Assembly: GCF_028656935.1 (NCBI RefSeq)
Contig: NZ_JAMDGZ010000065.1
Span: 1 to 45,843 of the forward strand
Length of the DNA: 45,843 bases
DNA from: Pseudomonas rubra
GTDB taxonomy: Bacteria > Pseudomonadota > Gammaproteobacteria > Pseudomonadales > Pseudomonadaceae
Direction of reading: 5' to 3'
Shown in pieces: positions 17,876-25,518 of the stretch (the stretch's first letter is position 1; every line of letters begins with the position of its first letter). The notes under the pieces are model-generated. The model was not told the DNA's origin, searched no databases, and was given only the letters and a program-made list of their open reading frames with translations. The position numbers and the translations under genes were made by a program.

Positions 17876-19359
17876 CCCGACGTCCGCTTCTTTCCGACCG
17901 TTCGCTGCAGCCGCTGCTGGCTACCCGTGGCTCGCGCCTGCTGGCCTCGGCCCTGTGCCTGGCGATGCTCAGCGCCTGTACCCTGAGCCCGGACTACCAG
18001 CGCCCCGAGACGCCGGCGCCAGTGGCGTTCAAGCACGCCGAAGGCTGGACCCAGGCCAACCCCTCGGACGCCATCGCCCGTGGTGCCTGGTGGGAGTTGT
18101 ACGGTGACGCCCAGCTCAACGGCCTGGTCGAGCAGCTCAACGCCGGCAACCAGACCGTCGCCCAGTATGAAGCCCAGTACCGCCAGTCCCAGGCCCTGGT
18201 GCGCAGTGCCCGGGGTGCACTGTTCCCAAGCCTTGACCTGTCGGCCGGCAAGTCCCGCTCAAGCCAGGGCACCGGCAGTTCCAGTTCGAGCCTGAGCAAC
18301 AACAGCAGCGGCATCCGCAACACCTACAACACCCAGTTGGGCGTGAGCTGGGAGGCCGACCTGTGGGGCAAGCTGCGCGACGGCCTGGCCGCCAACCAGG
18401 CCAGCGCCCAGGCCAGCCTCGCCGACATGGCGGCGATCCGCCTGAGCCTGCAGTCGGAGCTGGTGCAGAACTACCTGCAACTACGGGTGATCGACGAGCA
18501 GAAGCGTCTGCTCGAGGCTACCGTCGAGGCCTACGAACGTTCACTGAAAATGACCGAGAACCAGTACCGAGCCGGAGTCTCGGGCAAGGACGCGGTAGCC
18601 CAGGCGCAGACCCAGCTCAAAAGCACCCAGGCCGACCTGATCGACCTGGTGTGGCAGCGCGCGCAACTGGAAAACGCCATCGCCGTCTTGCTGGGCAAGG
18701 CCCCGGCCGAGTTCGCCCTGGCCGACAGCCAGGCCATCCCGGCACTACCGCAGGTGCCGCTGGCTTTGCCTTCGCAACTGCTCGAGCGCCGCCCGGACAT
18801 CGCCAAGGCCGAACGCAACGTGATGTCGGCCAACGCCAGCATTGGCGTGGCCCGCGCCGCCTACTTCCCGGACCTGACCCTGAGCATGAGCGGCGGCTAC
18901 AGCAGCAGCAGCTTCAGCGACTGGATCAGCCTGCCGAACCGCTTCTGGTCGGTTGGCCCGCAACTGGCCATGACCCTGTTCGACGGCGGCCAGCGTGCCG
19001 CCGAAATCGACCGCAGCGAAGCGGTTTACGACCAGACCGTGGCCCAGTACCGGCAGACCGTGCTCGACGGTTTCAAGGAAGTGGAAAACTACCTGGTACA
19101 GCTCAAGGTCTACCAGGACGAAGCCCAGGTGCGCAGCGAAGCCCTGGCCGCAGCCCGCGAATCCCTGCGCCTGACCAACAACCAGTACAAGGCCGGGCTG
19201 ATCGCCTACCTGGACGTGGTCAACGTACAGACCACCGCGCTTAGCAACGAACGCAGCGTGCTCAACCTGATGCAGGGGCGACTGGTGGCCAGCGTGCAGT
19301 TGATCGCGGCGTTGGGGGGCGGGTGGGACTCGCAGGCGGCGTTTGCTGAACAAGAATGA
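17872..19359 (+). CDS. opmB: Outer-membrane efflux channel OpmB (NodT/OprM family)
   Basis: This 495-residue TolC-like outer-membrane factor is a lipoprotein. The N-terminal signal ends in the lipobox LSAC with C36 as the acylation site, then TLSPDYQRPETPAP. Two OEP repeats follow, with the conserved DLWGKLRDGLAANQASAQAS segment and, in the second half, ERRPDIAKAERNVMSANASIG. It provides the exit duct for MuxABC. The ATG overlaps the muxC stop. No terminator of good quality is visible in the 100 nt after it. Confidence 0.94.
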   Translation: MTRRPLLSDRSLQPLLATRGSRLLASALCLAMLSACTLSPDYQRPETPAPVAFKHAEGWTQANPSDAIARGAWWELYGDAQLNGLVEQLNAGNQTVAQYEAQYRQSQALVRSARGALFPSLDLSAGKSRSSQGTGSSSSSLSNNSSGIRNTYNTQLGVSWEADLWGKLRDGLAANQASAQASLADMAAIRLSLQSELVQNYLQLRVIDEQKRLLEATVEAYERSLKMTENQYRAGVSGKDAVAQAQTQLKSTQADLIDLVWQRAQLENAIAVLLGKAPAEFALADSQAIPALPQVPLALPSQLLERRPDIAKAERNVMSANASIGVARAAYFPDLTLSMSGGYSSSSFSDWISLPNRFWSVGPQLAMTLFDGGQRAAEIDRSEAVYDQTVAQYRQTVLDGFKEVENYLVQLKVYQDEAQVRSEALAAARESLRLTNNQYKAGLIAYLDVVNVQTTALSNERSVLNLMQGRLVASVQLIAALGGGWDSQAAFAEQE

Positions 19360-19462
19360 CCCGTTGATGGATACCTGGCATTTTTGTCAGTAGACGCTAA
19401 TCGAAACCGCGCATTGAATAGGCACCTAAGACGTTCAGGGTAGCAGCGGAGGACCGGTCATC

Positions 19463-20167
19463 GTGCACAGCTCAAAGGCCACGCAGCGGCGCATCCACAT
19501 TTGCACGATTGGTCAAAACGACCATGGCAAGACCACCCTGACAGCGGCGCTGTCAGGGTTGAGTGTCGAGGCAGTCAATGACGCCGCAGTAAAAAGTGTC
19601 AATGGTGTCGGTATCAGTTTTTCCCGCGTCGAGTATGAGTCGAACAGCCGTCATTACATTCATATGGACTTCCCTCGCTACATTGACTATGAAACCAGCA
19701 TGATTACCGGTGCGCCGCGCATGGATGGCGCGATACTGGTATGTTCGGCCACGCAAGGCCCGACACCACAAACCCGTGATCATGTGCTCCTTTGCCAGAT
19801 GCTCGGTATACACCACATCGTGGTGTTCCTGAACAAAGCGGATCTATTGGGTGACGACGGCGTGCCACCAGCGATCGAAGCCAGCATTCGCGAGCTGCTC
19901 ACCGACTACGGCTTTCCAGGCGATGACACCCCGATGATCATCGGTTCCGCTCGAATGGCACTGGAAAGTCAAGACGTTAATGGTATGGGTGGCAGCGCGA
20001 TTAGGAAGTTGCAGGCCCTTTTAGACGCCTACATCCCTGAGCCTGTTTCTGCTGTTGATCCTTTGCACCGGAAGTTCAATGCCTTCGTCTATGTTCTATC
20101 CAAGGGGGAAGGGGGGCGGGGAACTGCGCTGCTGAAGAGCGAGACTGATGCCGCGCGCGAAAACTGA
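19463..20167 (+). CDS. Degenerate EF-Tu-like GTPase, probably truncated by the prophage
   Basis: This 234-residue EF-Tu paralogue starts at a GTG with GGAGGA 9-10 nt upstream. The P-loop GQNDHGKTT (17-25), NKAD (124-127) and GSA (161-163) are intact. The switch I threonine is replaced (ITINTSHVEY in EF-Tu, VGISFSRVEY here). The DCPGH of switch II has become DFPRY (69-73), losing the glycine and the catalytic histidine, and the effector loop is shortened. After IPEP (191-194) the sequence skips domain II and enters domain III (KFNAFVYVLSKGEGGRGT). It then ends in SETDAAREN, which matches no EF-Tu sequence. The prophage begins here, so the 3' part may have been displaced. It may bind GTP without normal cycling; its role is unknown. 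Confidence 0.75.
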   Translation: MHSSKATQRRIHICTIGQNDHGKTTLTAALSGLSVEAVNDAAVKSVNGVGISFSRVEYESNSRHYIHMDFPRYIDYETSMITGAPRMDGAILVCSATQGPTPQTRDHVLLCQMLGIHHIVVFLNKADLLGDDGVPPAIEASIRELLTDYGFPGDDTPMIIGSARMALESQDVNGMGGSAIRKLQALLDAYIPEPVSAVDPLHRKFNAFVYVLSKGEGGRGTALLKSETDAAREN

Positions 20168-20235
20168 TCCTTCCGCTGCGCGATAAATGCGAAAGCATTC
20201 CTTTGCATGAACTGCAAAGGAATTGTGAAAAGAGA
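20146..20235. other. Likely host-prophage junction with inverted repeats
   Basis: EF-Tu-like homology ends just before this stretch and phage genes start just after it, so the prophage end should be here. It holds AATGC-GAAA-GCATT (20186-20199) and a perfect 11-bp inverted repeat, ATTCCTTTGCA (20197-20207) with TGCAAAGGAAT (20213-20223). Related words GCGCGAAAA, GCGCGATAA and TGCGAAAGC follow one another. Such short repeated words are expected of transposase-binding sites at Mu-like ends. Mu-like ends begin with TG, and several TG candidates exist (for example 20146 and 20177), so the exact base cannot be fixed without the empty site. Confidence 0.45.
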
Positions 20236-20268
20236 GTGGCCCTTGTGTACGTCCTCGATCAGGGCCAC
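20236..20268 (-). terminator. Terminator of the prophage late (tail fibre) transcript
   Basis: On the minus strand GTGGCCCT and AGGGCCAC form an 8-bp stem around a 17-nt loop and are followed by CTCTCTTTT. The fibre-assembly stop codon lies at the edge of the stem. This would end the last late transcript just inside the prophage end. Confidence 0.6.
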
Positions 20269-20771
20269 CCCTCTGTCAACATGGTTTCGTCAAACGTGCC
20301 TGCGTTGTAAGTGGCCAGCAACACCGACTCTCTGTCAAAGCAAGCCTGGACATGTGAGCGAACAGCCACCGCGATCCTGATGATCTGCGCCGCATCCAGT
20401 TCGGTAAATCCCTCAATCGTTTTCCACTGGATTCGGCAGTTGGGCTCCAGCATCGCCTGAATCGTGGCACCGGCCACCAGCGCCTGCCCTTCACGGCTTG
20501 TGCTGATCTTCCAGTCATCGACCAGAATTCCAGCGATCTCATGCGCGTAGCGCGTTCTGGCGATCAAGTCCTCTATCGCCCCCTCAACGACAGGATGCGG
20601 GCGCTTCACCAGGGTTTGGCCGTCCCAGGACCAGATACCGTCGTTCTCCTGGGTGAGTCGTATCCAGTCGGTTTCATCCAGCTGGATTGCATTGCTGGGC
20701 AACTGCCCCAGCCCCTTGATATGCCTTGTGGCGATGTCGCCATTCTCACGAGTTGTCACATAGAACGTCAT
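20259..20771 (-). CDS. Tail fibre assembly protein (DUF4376-type)
   Basis: This 170-residue protein follows the tail fibre gene, in the place of P2 gpG. The N-terminus (TTRENGDIATRHIKGLGQLP) suits a fibre chaperone. The C-terminal half, with YAHEIAGILVDDWKI and FTELDAAQIIRIAVAVRSHVQ, is the DUF4376 pattern common in such proteins. The ATG at 20771 has AGGAG 9 nt upstream; the longer frame to 20924 only translates the end of the fibre gene out of frame. It probably helps the fibre fold or trimerise. It is the last gene of the prophage. Confidence 0.8.
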   Translation of the reverse strand: MTFYVTTRENGDIATRHIKGLGQLPSNAIQLDETDWIRLTQENDGIWSWDGQTLVKRPHPVVEGAIEDLIARTRYAHEIAGILVDDWKISTSREGQALVAGATIQAMLEPNCRIQWKTIEGFTELDAAQIIRIAVAVRSHVQACFDRESVLLATYNAGTFDETMLTEGWP

Positions 20772-20781
20772 GGCTGTGCTC

Positions 20782-22152
20782 CTATCGTCCAAACGAAACG
20801 AACTTGAAGGTTCCGGGGACCTGGTTTGCCGCGCCATTCGCAGAAACAATCGTCGCCCTGAAAAAGCCGGTCTCGGCGTAGTTGATCTCCACGCCATCCA
20901 GCCCAACTGTCGCGTTGGATGCATTGGCTAGGGTGACAAACTCCGCGTTGGGGTAAGTCAGGGGATAGGCAACGTCTGTCGTCGTAGCTGGAATCGTGGC
21001 CGATCCCCACTGAATGATGAAACCGCCCAACCAAGAAGGGAACGCGATGTACCCGTTGCGAGCATTGAGCATCGCAAAGCCATACTTCACGACGGCCGGG
21101 CTTAATACCTTCGTCTCTAGGTTGGAGTTGATCAGCTCATCGGCGTTGGCAAAGCTCACAATCCCGGCAGCGGTGTAGCTCGCCTGAATCAGCTTTGTAG
21201 ACAGCCAAGCGGTAAGTTTTTTCGCGGTGACGAACCTGGAGTCGTTCGTGCCCGCATTGAGGTCCGTCTGCGACGCGACTGCAGCAATCCCAAGAGCGCT
21301 TTCAGTAGCTTGGACAACTTTCGCAGCAATGGCCTGAGAAACCCTCAAAGCACTCATGGGCTTGCTGCTCTCTACCCCAATCTCAGCCTCAGGTTGAGTG
21401 GCAAACAGAACGCCCAACCCAGGCAGCGTCTTGGGCACATTGATGAGAGATGTCCATGGCACGCCTGTGAGGCCGCTACCTACGCCATTGATGGGGCCTT
21501 CTACTACGACTCCCGCAGAAGTGATGCGTATACCTGGCCCAGCGTTCCAAGGCGAAGCGCCAAGTCCTAAGTAGATATTCTGGAGGGTCTCGCCTTGGCC
21601 GGAGAAACCGATCCCTCCCTGGATACGTGCCAAGTCCGCGCTTGCAGTCAGGAAACCGCCCGCCCATGACTCCCCAACACGAGGTTGTACATAAATGCTA
21701 TTGGCCCCTGACATGATCACCGGGCCGTGCATCGTACCTCCCGTCAGTAGCAGGGCATCATTGATCCCCAGGTCAACCAGAGAAGTGGGTCTCTTCCCAT
21801 CGATGACCAGCCCCTGGCGATTCACCCCGAGTAGCGTGTAGTAGCCTGGCGCTACCCCGCTGTCAGACAGCGTCAGGTTCAACGCCACATCCGCACTGCC
21901 ATCGAATGCCACAGATCCCGACGCAGCACCTGTGACCTTGAAAGCCCGAGCTGTAGCCAGTTGAGTTGCTTTGCCGGCTGCGACAACGCCATTGATCAGC
22001 TTTTCGAACTGACCCTTGAGCCAGCGAGTGCGGTTTGCCAAATCCTTAGCGGGTCGGTTATCAACGCCATCCGGCCCCCCGAGTACTGGATCAGAGGTTT
22101 CAATCTGGTAGATACCTGGGGTCCACTCTTCGCGCTCTGGTAAGTCGGCCAT
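20782..22152 (-). CDS. Tail fibre protein (P2 gpH position)
   Basis: This 456-residue fibre determines host attachment. The N-terminal part (WTPGIYQIETSDPVLGGPDG, then NRPAKDLANRTRWLKGQFE) is the baseplate-attached segment shared by many Pseudomonas prophage fibres. The middle is repetitive and beta-rich. The C-terminus (GGFIIQWGSATIPA, NAEFVTLANASNA) resembles the receptor-binding knob of gp53-like fibres. The ATG at 22152 shares a base with the gpI stop (TGATG), and GGAG is 7 nt upstream. No invertase or second fibre set is visible beside it, so host range switching of the Mu type is not indicated at this end. Confidence 0.85.
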   Translation of the reverse strand: MADLPEREEWTPGIYQIETSDPVLGGPDGVDNRPAKDLANRTRWLKGQFEKLINGVVAAGKATQLATARAFKVTGAASGSVAFDGSADVALNLTLSDSGVAPGYYTLLGVNRQGLVIDGKRPTSLVDLGINDALLLTGGTMHGPVIMSGANSIYVQPRVGESWAGGFLTASADLARIQGGIGFSGQGETLQNIYLGLGASPWNAGPGIRITSAGVVVEGPINGVGSGLTGVPWTSLINVPKTLPGLGVLFATQPEAEIGVESSKPMSALRVSQAIAAKVVQATESALGIAAVASQTDLNAGTNDSRFVTAKKLTAWLSTKLIQASYTAAGIVSFANADELINSNLETKVLSPAVVKYGFAMLNARNGYIAFPSWLGGFIIQWGSATIPATTTDVAYPLTYPNAEFVTLANASNATVGLDGVEINYAETGFFRATIVSANGAANQVPGTFKFVSFGR

Positions 22153-22733
22153 CAACTGCTCCCGTGATTGTATTGACCGTCGCGGCGGGCCTCGCCGTTG
22201 TGGCGGATGGCAACAGCCTGGTAGTCGAGAGACATCAGGCGGCATCTCGCCGGAGCGACGTAAAGTAGAAGGCGCCTGAGTAGGACAGCCTGGTCATTGG
22301 TAATCGGGCGTTTGAGGAAAACCCGGTAAACGGCCCAAGAGGACGGATCTCCATGCACATAGCGGCCATCCCGAAAGATCGAGCCGTCGTGGACTTTGCT
22401 GTTTAAGCCCTCCTGCAAGGTGATCTCGCCGAAGCCGAGTAGCCTGATGACTTCGCGGACAGCCCAGGGCGTGCCCTTGTAACGGTGCAGCTCGACGGAG
22501 TGCTTGATCAGGTTGCGACGTGCGGTGGTCGACTCGGCCAGCAACCAAGCCGCCTCATCCAGCATGGAGAACTGGTGCGCTAGCACCGGCAGCAGCGCTG
22601 GTTTAACCAGGTCAACCAAATAGACCAGCATCGCGTCGAGATCGACCTCTGCCATGCTTTCGTCCAAGAGCTCGCACAGCATGGCGAAGCGTTCGTCACC
22701 GGCAAGCGCAGGAGGTAGCTGCTGTTTAGCCAA
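22152..22733 (-). CDS. Baseplate protein, P2 gpI family
   Basis: This 193-residue tail protein is of the P2 gpI type, which links the baseplate wedge to the fibre. LLPVLAHQFSMLDEAAWLLAES and the motif YKGTPWAVREVIRLLGFGE are characteristic. The C-terminal region (DQAVLLRRLLLYVAPARCRL) is also typical. The best start is a TTG at 22733 overlapping the gpJ stop by 8 nt, with a G-rich ribosome site upstream. It sits between gpJ and the fibre, as in P2. Confidence 0.87.
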   Translation of the reverse strand: MAKQQLPPALAGDERFAMLCELLDESMAEVDLDAMLVYLVDLVKPALLPVLAHQFSMLDEAAWLLAESTTARRNLIKHSVELHRYKGTPWAVREVIRLLGFGEITLQEGLNSKVHDGSIFRDGRYVHGDPSSWAVYRVFLKRPITNDQAVLLRRLLLYVAPARCRLMSLDYQAVAIRHNGEARRDGQYNHGSS

Positions 22734-23847
22734 TGGCCACCCCCGCTGGAATCAGCTGAATAGCCGTGCAGTTCGCCCATGCGTTGCCCTGCAGCTCACC
22801 CAAGCCCGCAGGCAACTCTAGATCTGCCCTATACACACCCGCGACCTGCAGGGTGGCAATCAGTTGCTCGCGCACCAGGTCTTGCCCCAGCTTGGATCGT
22901 CTGTCGGCAGCGAAACGCTCGGCGGCCCGCTGCACCGCAGCCATTACCTCGCCCTGTTCGGCAGTATCGTAGAACGTCAGCCGCGCTTTGATGATGTAAG
23001 CGACTTCGATGGGAGTGAGGGCATGAACCGTGTCGCAGAGCGGACGGACCTTTTCGGCACTTACATGGCTCTTTACCTGCTCCAGCAGTTCGGCCGACGG
23101 TAGGCCCGTGCTAGTCAGTGGATACAGCGCGACATGACCGTCTTGCTGTCCCTCATGAGGGCCGTGTACTGCCACATCGATGATTGATTGGTGAACTGCA
23201 AGTGTGTGATAGCGGTAAGCGCCACGGCTACCGGCGTTGCTGAAGGCTTCAGGGGCCAGGATGATCCGCTCGCGATAACGTTCGTCACCCTCATCTTCAA
23301 AGCCTTCAGCGGTCACTGTCGTGTTGTTGGCAACCAGCCCGGCCAAGGGGCTGTTGCTGATGACATTGATTTGACCAATCGCCCAACCATTGCCCTGGAC
23401 CCCAGCCGTCAAGCAGGTCGCCGCAACACTGACCTGCGGCTGTCCTGGAACGATTACGGAATCCTGATTGGTAGCGAAGCTCAACTTGCCATCCTGGGTG
23501 CTGACGCGAGTGCCTGCAGCGATCACCAGTGGCTGTGACCGCACAGTAGCCATGCTGAAGCGCAGCATGCAGCGAGCCGGTTGGGCCAGAAGTCGAGGGG
23601 TCGCGACCAGTTCGCCCAAGTAGTCGAGGATCGGACCATTGGAAAAGCGGACCAACAGCTGCTCTCCAGCGTTCTGAATGGCCATCTGTAGACGAGAGGT
23701 GGCGTAGGCGACCTGGTCGATGAATAGCCGTTCGACCTGCGCCGGATACAGGGTTTTGCCGGACTTGAGTTCGTATCGGGCGATCAAGTCTGCTTCGGTA
23801 GCGGCTGGATCGATCTTCACGAACTCCGGCTTAGGCAGCTCGCGCAT
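22726..23847 (-). CDS. Baseplate wedge protein, P2 gpJ / gp47 family
   Basis: This 373-residue baseplate J-like protein has the usual N-terminal stretch (LPKPEFVKIDPAATEADLIARYE). The core is typical of the family (ARCMLRFSMATVRSQPLVIAAGTRVSTQDG, then EGFEDEGDERYRERIILAPEAFSNAGS). It forms part of the wedge around the tail hub. The start overlaps the gpW stop by 17 nt. The order W-J-I-H-G is that of P2. Confidence 0.92.
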   Translation of the reverse strand: MRELPKPEFVKIDPAATEADLIARYELKSGKTLYPAQVERLFIDQVAYATSRLQMAIQNAGEQLLVRFSNGPILDYLGELVATPRLLAQPARCMLRFSMATVRSQPLVIAAGTRVSTQDGKLSFATNQDSVIVPGQPQVSVAATCLTAGVQGNGWAIGQINVISNSPLAGLVANNTTVTAEGFEDEGDERYRERIILAPEAFSNAGSRGAYRYHTLAVHQSIIDVAVHGPHEGQQDGHVALYPLTSTGLPSAELLEQVKSHVSAEKVRPLCDTVHALTPIEVAYIIKARLTFYDTAEQGEVMAAVQRAAERFAADRRSKLGQDLVREQLIATLQVAGVYRADLELPAGLGELQGNAWANCTAIQLIPAGVAIG

Positions 23848-24208
23848 ACGGCACCTCGGTCATTTGCTCAATGCTGTCAGCCACGCGCCATAGCACTTTC
23901 AGGGTGAGATGGGACGTGTCGATCTGCACCTGGACCTGAACTACCTGCACGCGGGTCTCCCAGCGGCGGATAGCCTCTATCGTTTCGCGCACCAGGTACG
24001 GCGTGACGCGATCATGCGGCCAGTCAATATAAAGGTGCAGGTCACTGCCGAATTCAGGCCGGTGTGCATCGCTGCCCTTGGGGGTGGCCAGGATGATCCG
24101 GATGGACTGGTCGATATCGCGTAAGCCCTCGACCACCTCACCGGGTGTACCGAGAGCGGGCTGCCAATGGGCGGCGGTGATGCTGGTATAGGAAGTTGGC
24201 GTGGTCAT
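23831..24208 (-). CDS. Baseplate wedge protein, gpW/gp25 family
   Basis: This 125-residue protein of the gp25-like (GPW) family has the hallmark VVEGLRDIDQSIRIILATPKGSDAHRPEFGSDLHLYID, with the arginine-rich R-PEFGSDL motif. It starts the wedge proteins and nucleates the sheath in related tails. It is the first gene after the DUF4145 cargo gene. The ATG lies inside a short hairpin (CATGGA/TCCATG) and no clear ribosome site is visible. A diverged copy of the repeated late-region motif lies about 35-55 nt upstream. Confidence 0.9.
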   Translation of the reverse strand: MTTPTSYTSITAAHWQPALGTPGEVVEGLRDIDQSIRIILATPKGSDAHRPEFGSDLHLYIDWPHDRVTPYLVRETIEAIRRWETRVQVVQVQVQIDTSHLTLKVLWRVADSIEQMTEVPYARAA

Positions 24209-24241
24209 GGAAGCAATGATCCATGCCCAACGGCTTCGTCG

Positions 24242-24262
24242 CTTTTAATCTTGGTTAAAGAA
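24242..24262 (-). promoter_or_regulatory. Late-region dyad motif, copy 4 (diverged)
   Basis: CTTTTAATCTTGGTTAAAGA matches the other three copies (CTTTTAATCGGGTTTAAAG) in both outer arms with a changed centre. It lies upstream of gpW, at the start of the last late unit. On the plus strand the same bases hold the -35 box of a promoter for the DUF4145 gene. Confidence 0.5.
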
Positions 24263-24280
24263 CCGGTAGCTGGATATGCT
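24251..24280 (+). promoter_or_regulatory. Candidate sigma-70 promoter of the DUF4145 cargo gene
   Basis: TTGGTT (24251-24256) and TATGCT (24275-24280) are separated by 18 nt, and the gene starts 31 nt further on. This is a plausible independent promoter facing against the tail operon. A prophage-expressed cargo gene would need one. Confidence 0.45.
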
Positions 24281-24311
24281 GAGAGGTACTTTCACAAGGA
24301 GTTGGCTCGGA

Positions 24312-25004
24312 ATGAAACTAGTGCCTCCGGCTTTCAAGGCCAAAGCGTTCACTTGCATTTTTTGTGGCGTCCTAACGTCAATGGAATGGGTTCGGCTCTG
24401 CATTCCACAGGGATTCGGAAATGGCTATAACCATACTTCGCGCTGGGACTGCACTTGTAACCATTGCTCTCAAGTTAGCTTATGGTTGGACCAGGGTGAA
24501 GACTTTGATGAAGCTGGCAATCGGGTTTCGCTTGGCCGACTGCTAGACCCCAGCGCATGCGTCGCTCCTTTAGCTCACATCGACCTGCCTGAAGAGTGCA
24601 AACGAAATTTTGATGAGGCCCGTGAAATTTCAGTTCATTCGGCTCGTGGAGCGGCAGCTCTATTGCGCCTTTGCTTGCAGCGACTATGCATCCAGCTCGG
24701 AGGAAAAGGTAAAGACATCAATGAGGACATTGCGCAGTTGGTAAAGGGCGGGCTAGCCCCCCAAATTCAAATGGCCTTGGATTACGTGCGAGTCACAGGT
24801 AACCACGCGGTGCATCCAGGGAAGATCTCTGAAGACGATATGCCTGAACATGTGGGTGTTATGTTCGCCATGATCAACTGGATCGTAGAAGACCTTATTC
24901 ATAGGCCCAAGCTCATCGCCGAGAAATTCGAAAAATTGCCAGAGGGTGTTCGCAAACAAATAGAGAATCGGGATAAACCGAAACCTAATGTGAATGGTGG
25001 TTAG
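24312..25004 (+). CDS. DUF4145-domain cargo protein, antisense to the tail operon
   Basis: This 230-residue protein is on the strand opposite to all phage structural genes. A zinc-ribbon-like N-terminus has CxxC at about residues 15-18 and CTCNHC at 47-52. The DUF4145 region follows at about 95-205: the helix ARGAAALLRLCLQRLCIQLGGKG, then LDYVRVTGNHAVHPG. RVTGNH fits R-x4-H, the pattern of HEPN-type ribonucleases, with which I recall this family being grouped. The ATG at 24312 (AAGGAG 10 nt upstream) is preferred to an earlier start at 24276. Base composition is visibly more A+T-rich than the neighbours. Its 3' end overlaps the convergent gpV gene by 20 nt. A defence or exclusion role is a guess. 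Confidence 0.7.
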   Translation: MKLVPPAFKAKAFTCIFCGVLTSMEWVRLCIPQGFGNGYNHTSRWDCTCNHCSQVSLWLDQGEDFDEAGNRVSLGRLLDPSACVAPLAHIDLPEECKRNFDEAREISVHSARGAAALLRLCLQRLCIQLGGKGKDINEDIAQLVKGGLAPQIQMALDYVRVTGNHAVHPGKISEDDMPEHVGVMFAMINWIVEDLIHRPKLIAEKFEKLPEGVRKQIENRDKPKPNVNGG

Positions 25005-25518
25005 AGTTCCCCCCTGCATCCATCACCGCGCCTGTCGCATTGATGTTGCCATTGACTTGCAGATTGCCCTCCAAGGTGACCTGCGGAATCCGTAGCGTGG
25101 CAGAGGGGGCCATCACGACCACAGGCTGGCCAGCCTCCAAAGTCACGCTGCGAGTGCATTTCACCACGAGCTCGCCGACGCTGTTCAGGGTCATCACCCC
25201 CGCCGCCCGGTCATAGCTGACAACAGTTCCGTCGCTGTAACGCACATAATCGGTATCTTCATCGACCACGGGCGGTGGCTCAGCGGTCGAGTAGATCCCG
25301 CCCAGGTACACACCACCCACGCCATCCTCATCGAGCAGCACCGCCACCTGTTCGCCGATCTCCGGCATCAACGGTCGGCGCTTTGTGCCCTGGGAGTTGC
25401 GCTGCGGGACATTGAGCCAGAAGCTCTCGACCCCATCGCGATCATCCAGGCGCACGCGGATGCGGCACGTCAGATAATCCACGGCGCTGACCTCGCCATA
25501 TTCCAATTCAACACCCAT
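24985..25518 (-). CDS. Baseplate spike protein, P2 gpV family
   Basis: This 177-residue protein is the membrane-piercing tip. It has an OB-fold N-terminal half (GEVSAVDYLTCRIRVRLDDRDGVES and PLMPEIGEQVAVLLDEDG), then a beta-helical shaft (GNLQVNGNINATGAVMDAGG). The C-terminus ends in NHHSH, giving an H-x-H set like the iron-binding apex of P2 gpV. The ATG shares a base with the gpD stop. Its 3' end overlaps the end of the convergent DUF4145 gene, so transcription of that gene could interfere with it. Confidence 0.9.
   Translation of the reverse strand: MGVELEYGEVSAVDYLTCRIRVRLDDRDGVESFWLNVPQRNSQGTKRRPLMPEIGEQVAVLLDEDGVGGVYLGGIYSTAEPPPVVDEDTDYVRYSDGTVVSYDRAAGVMTLNSVGELVVKCTRSVTLEAGQPVVVMAPSATLRIPQVTLEGNLQVNGNINATGAVMDAGGNSNHHSH

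Noticed and set aside
20168..20260. tRNA attachment site at the prophage end
   Set aside because: The inverted repeats do not fold into a tRNA, and the phage is of the transposing type, which needs no tRNA site.
20782..22152. Invertible tail fibre segment of the Mu type
   Set aside because: Only one fibre and one assembly gene are present, with no invertase gene or inverted crossover sites beside them.
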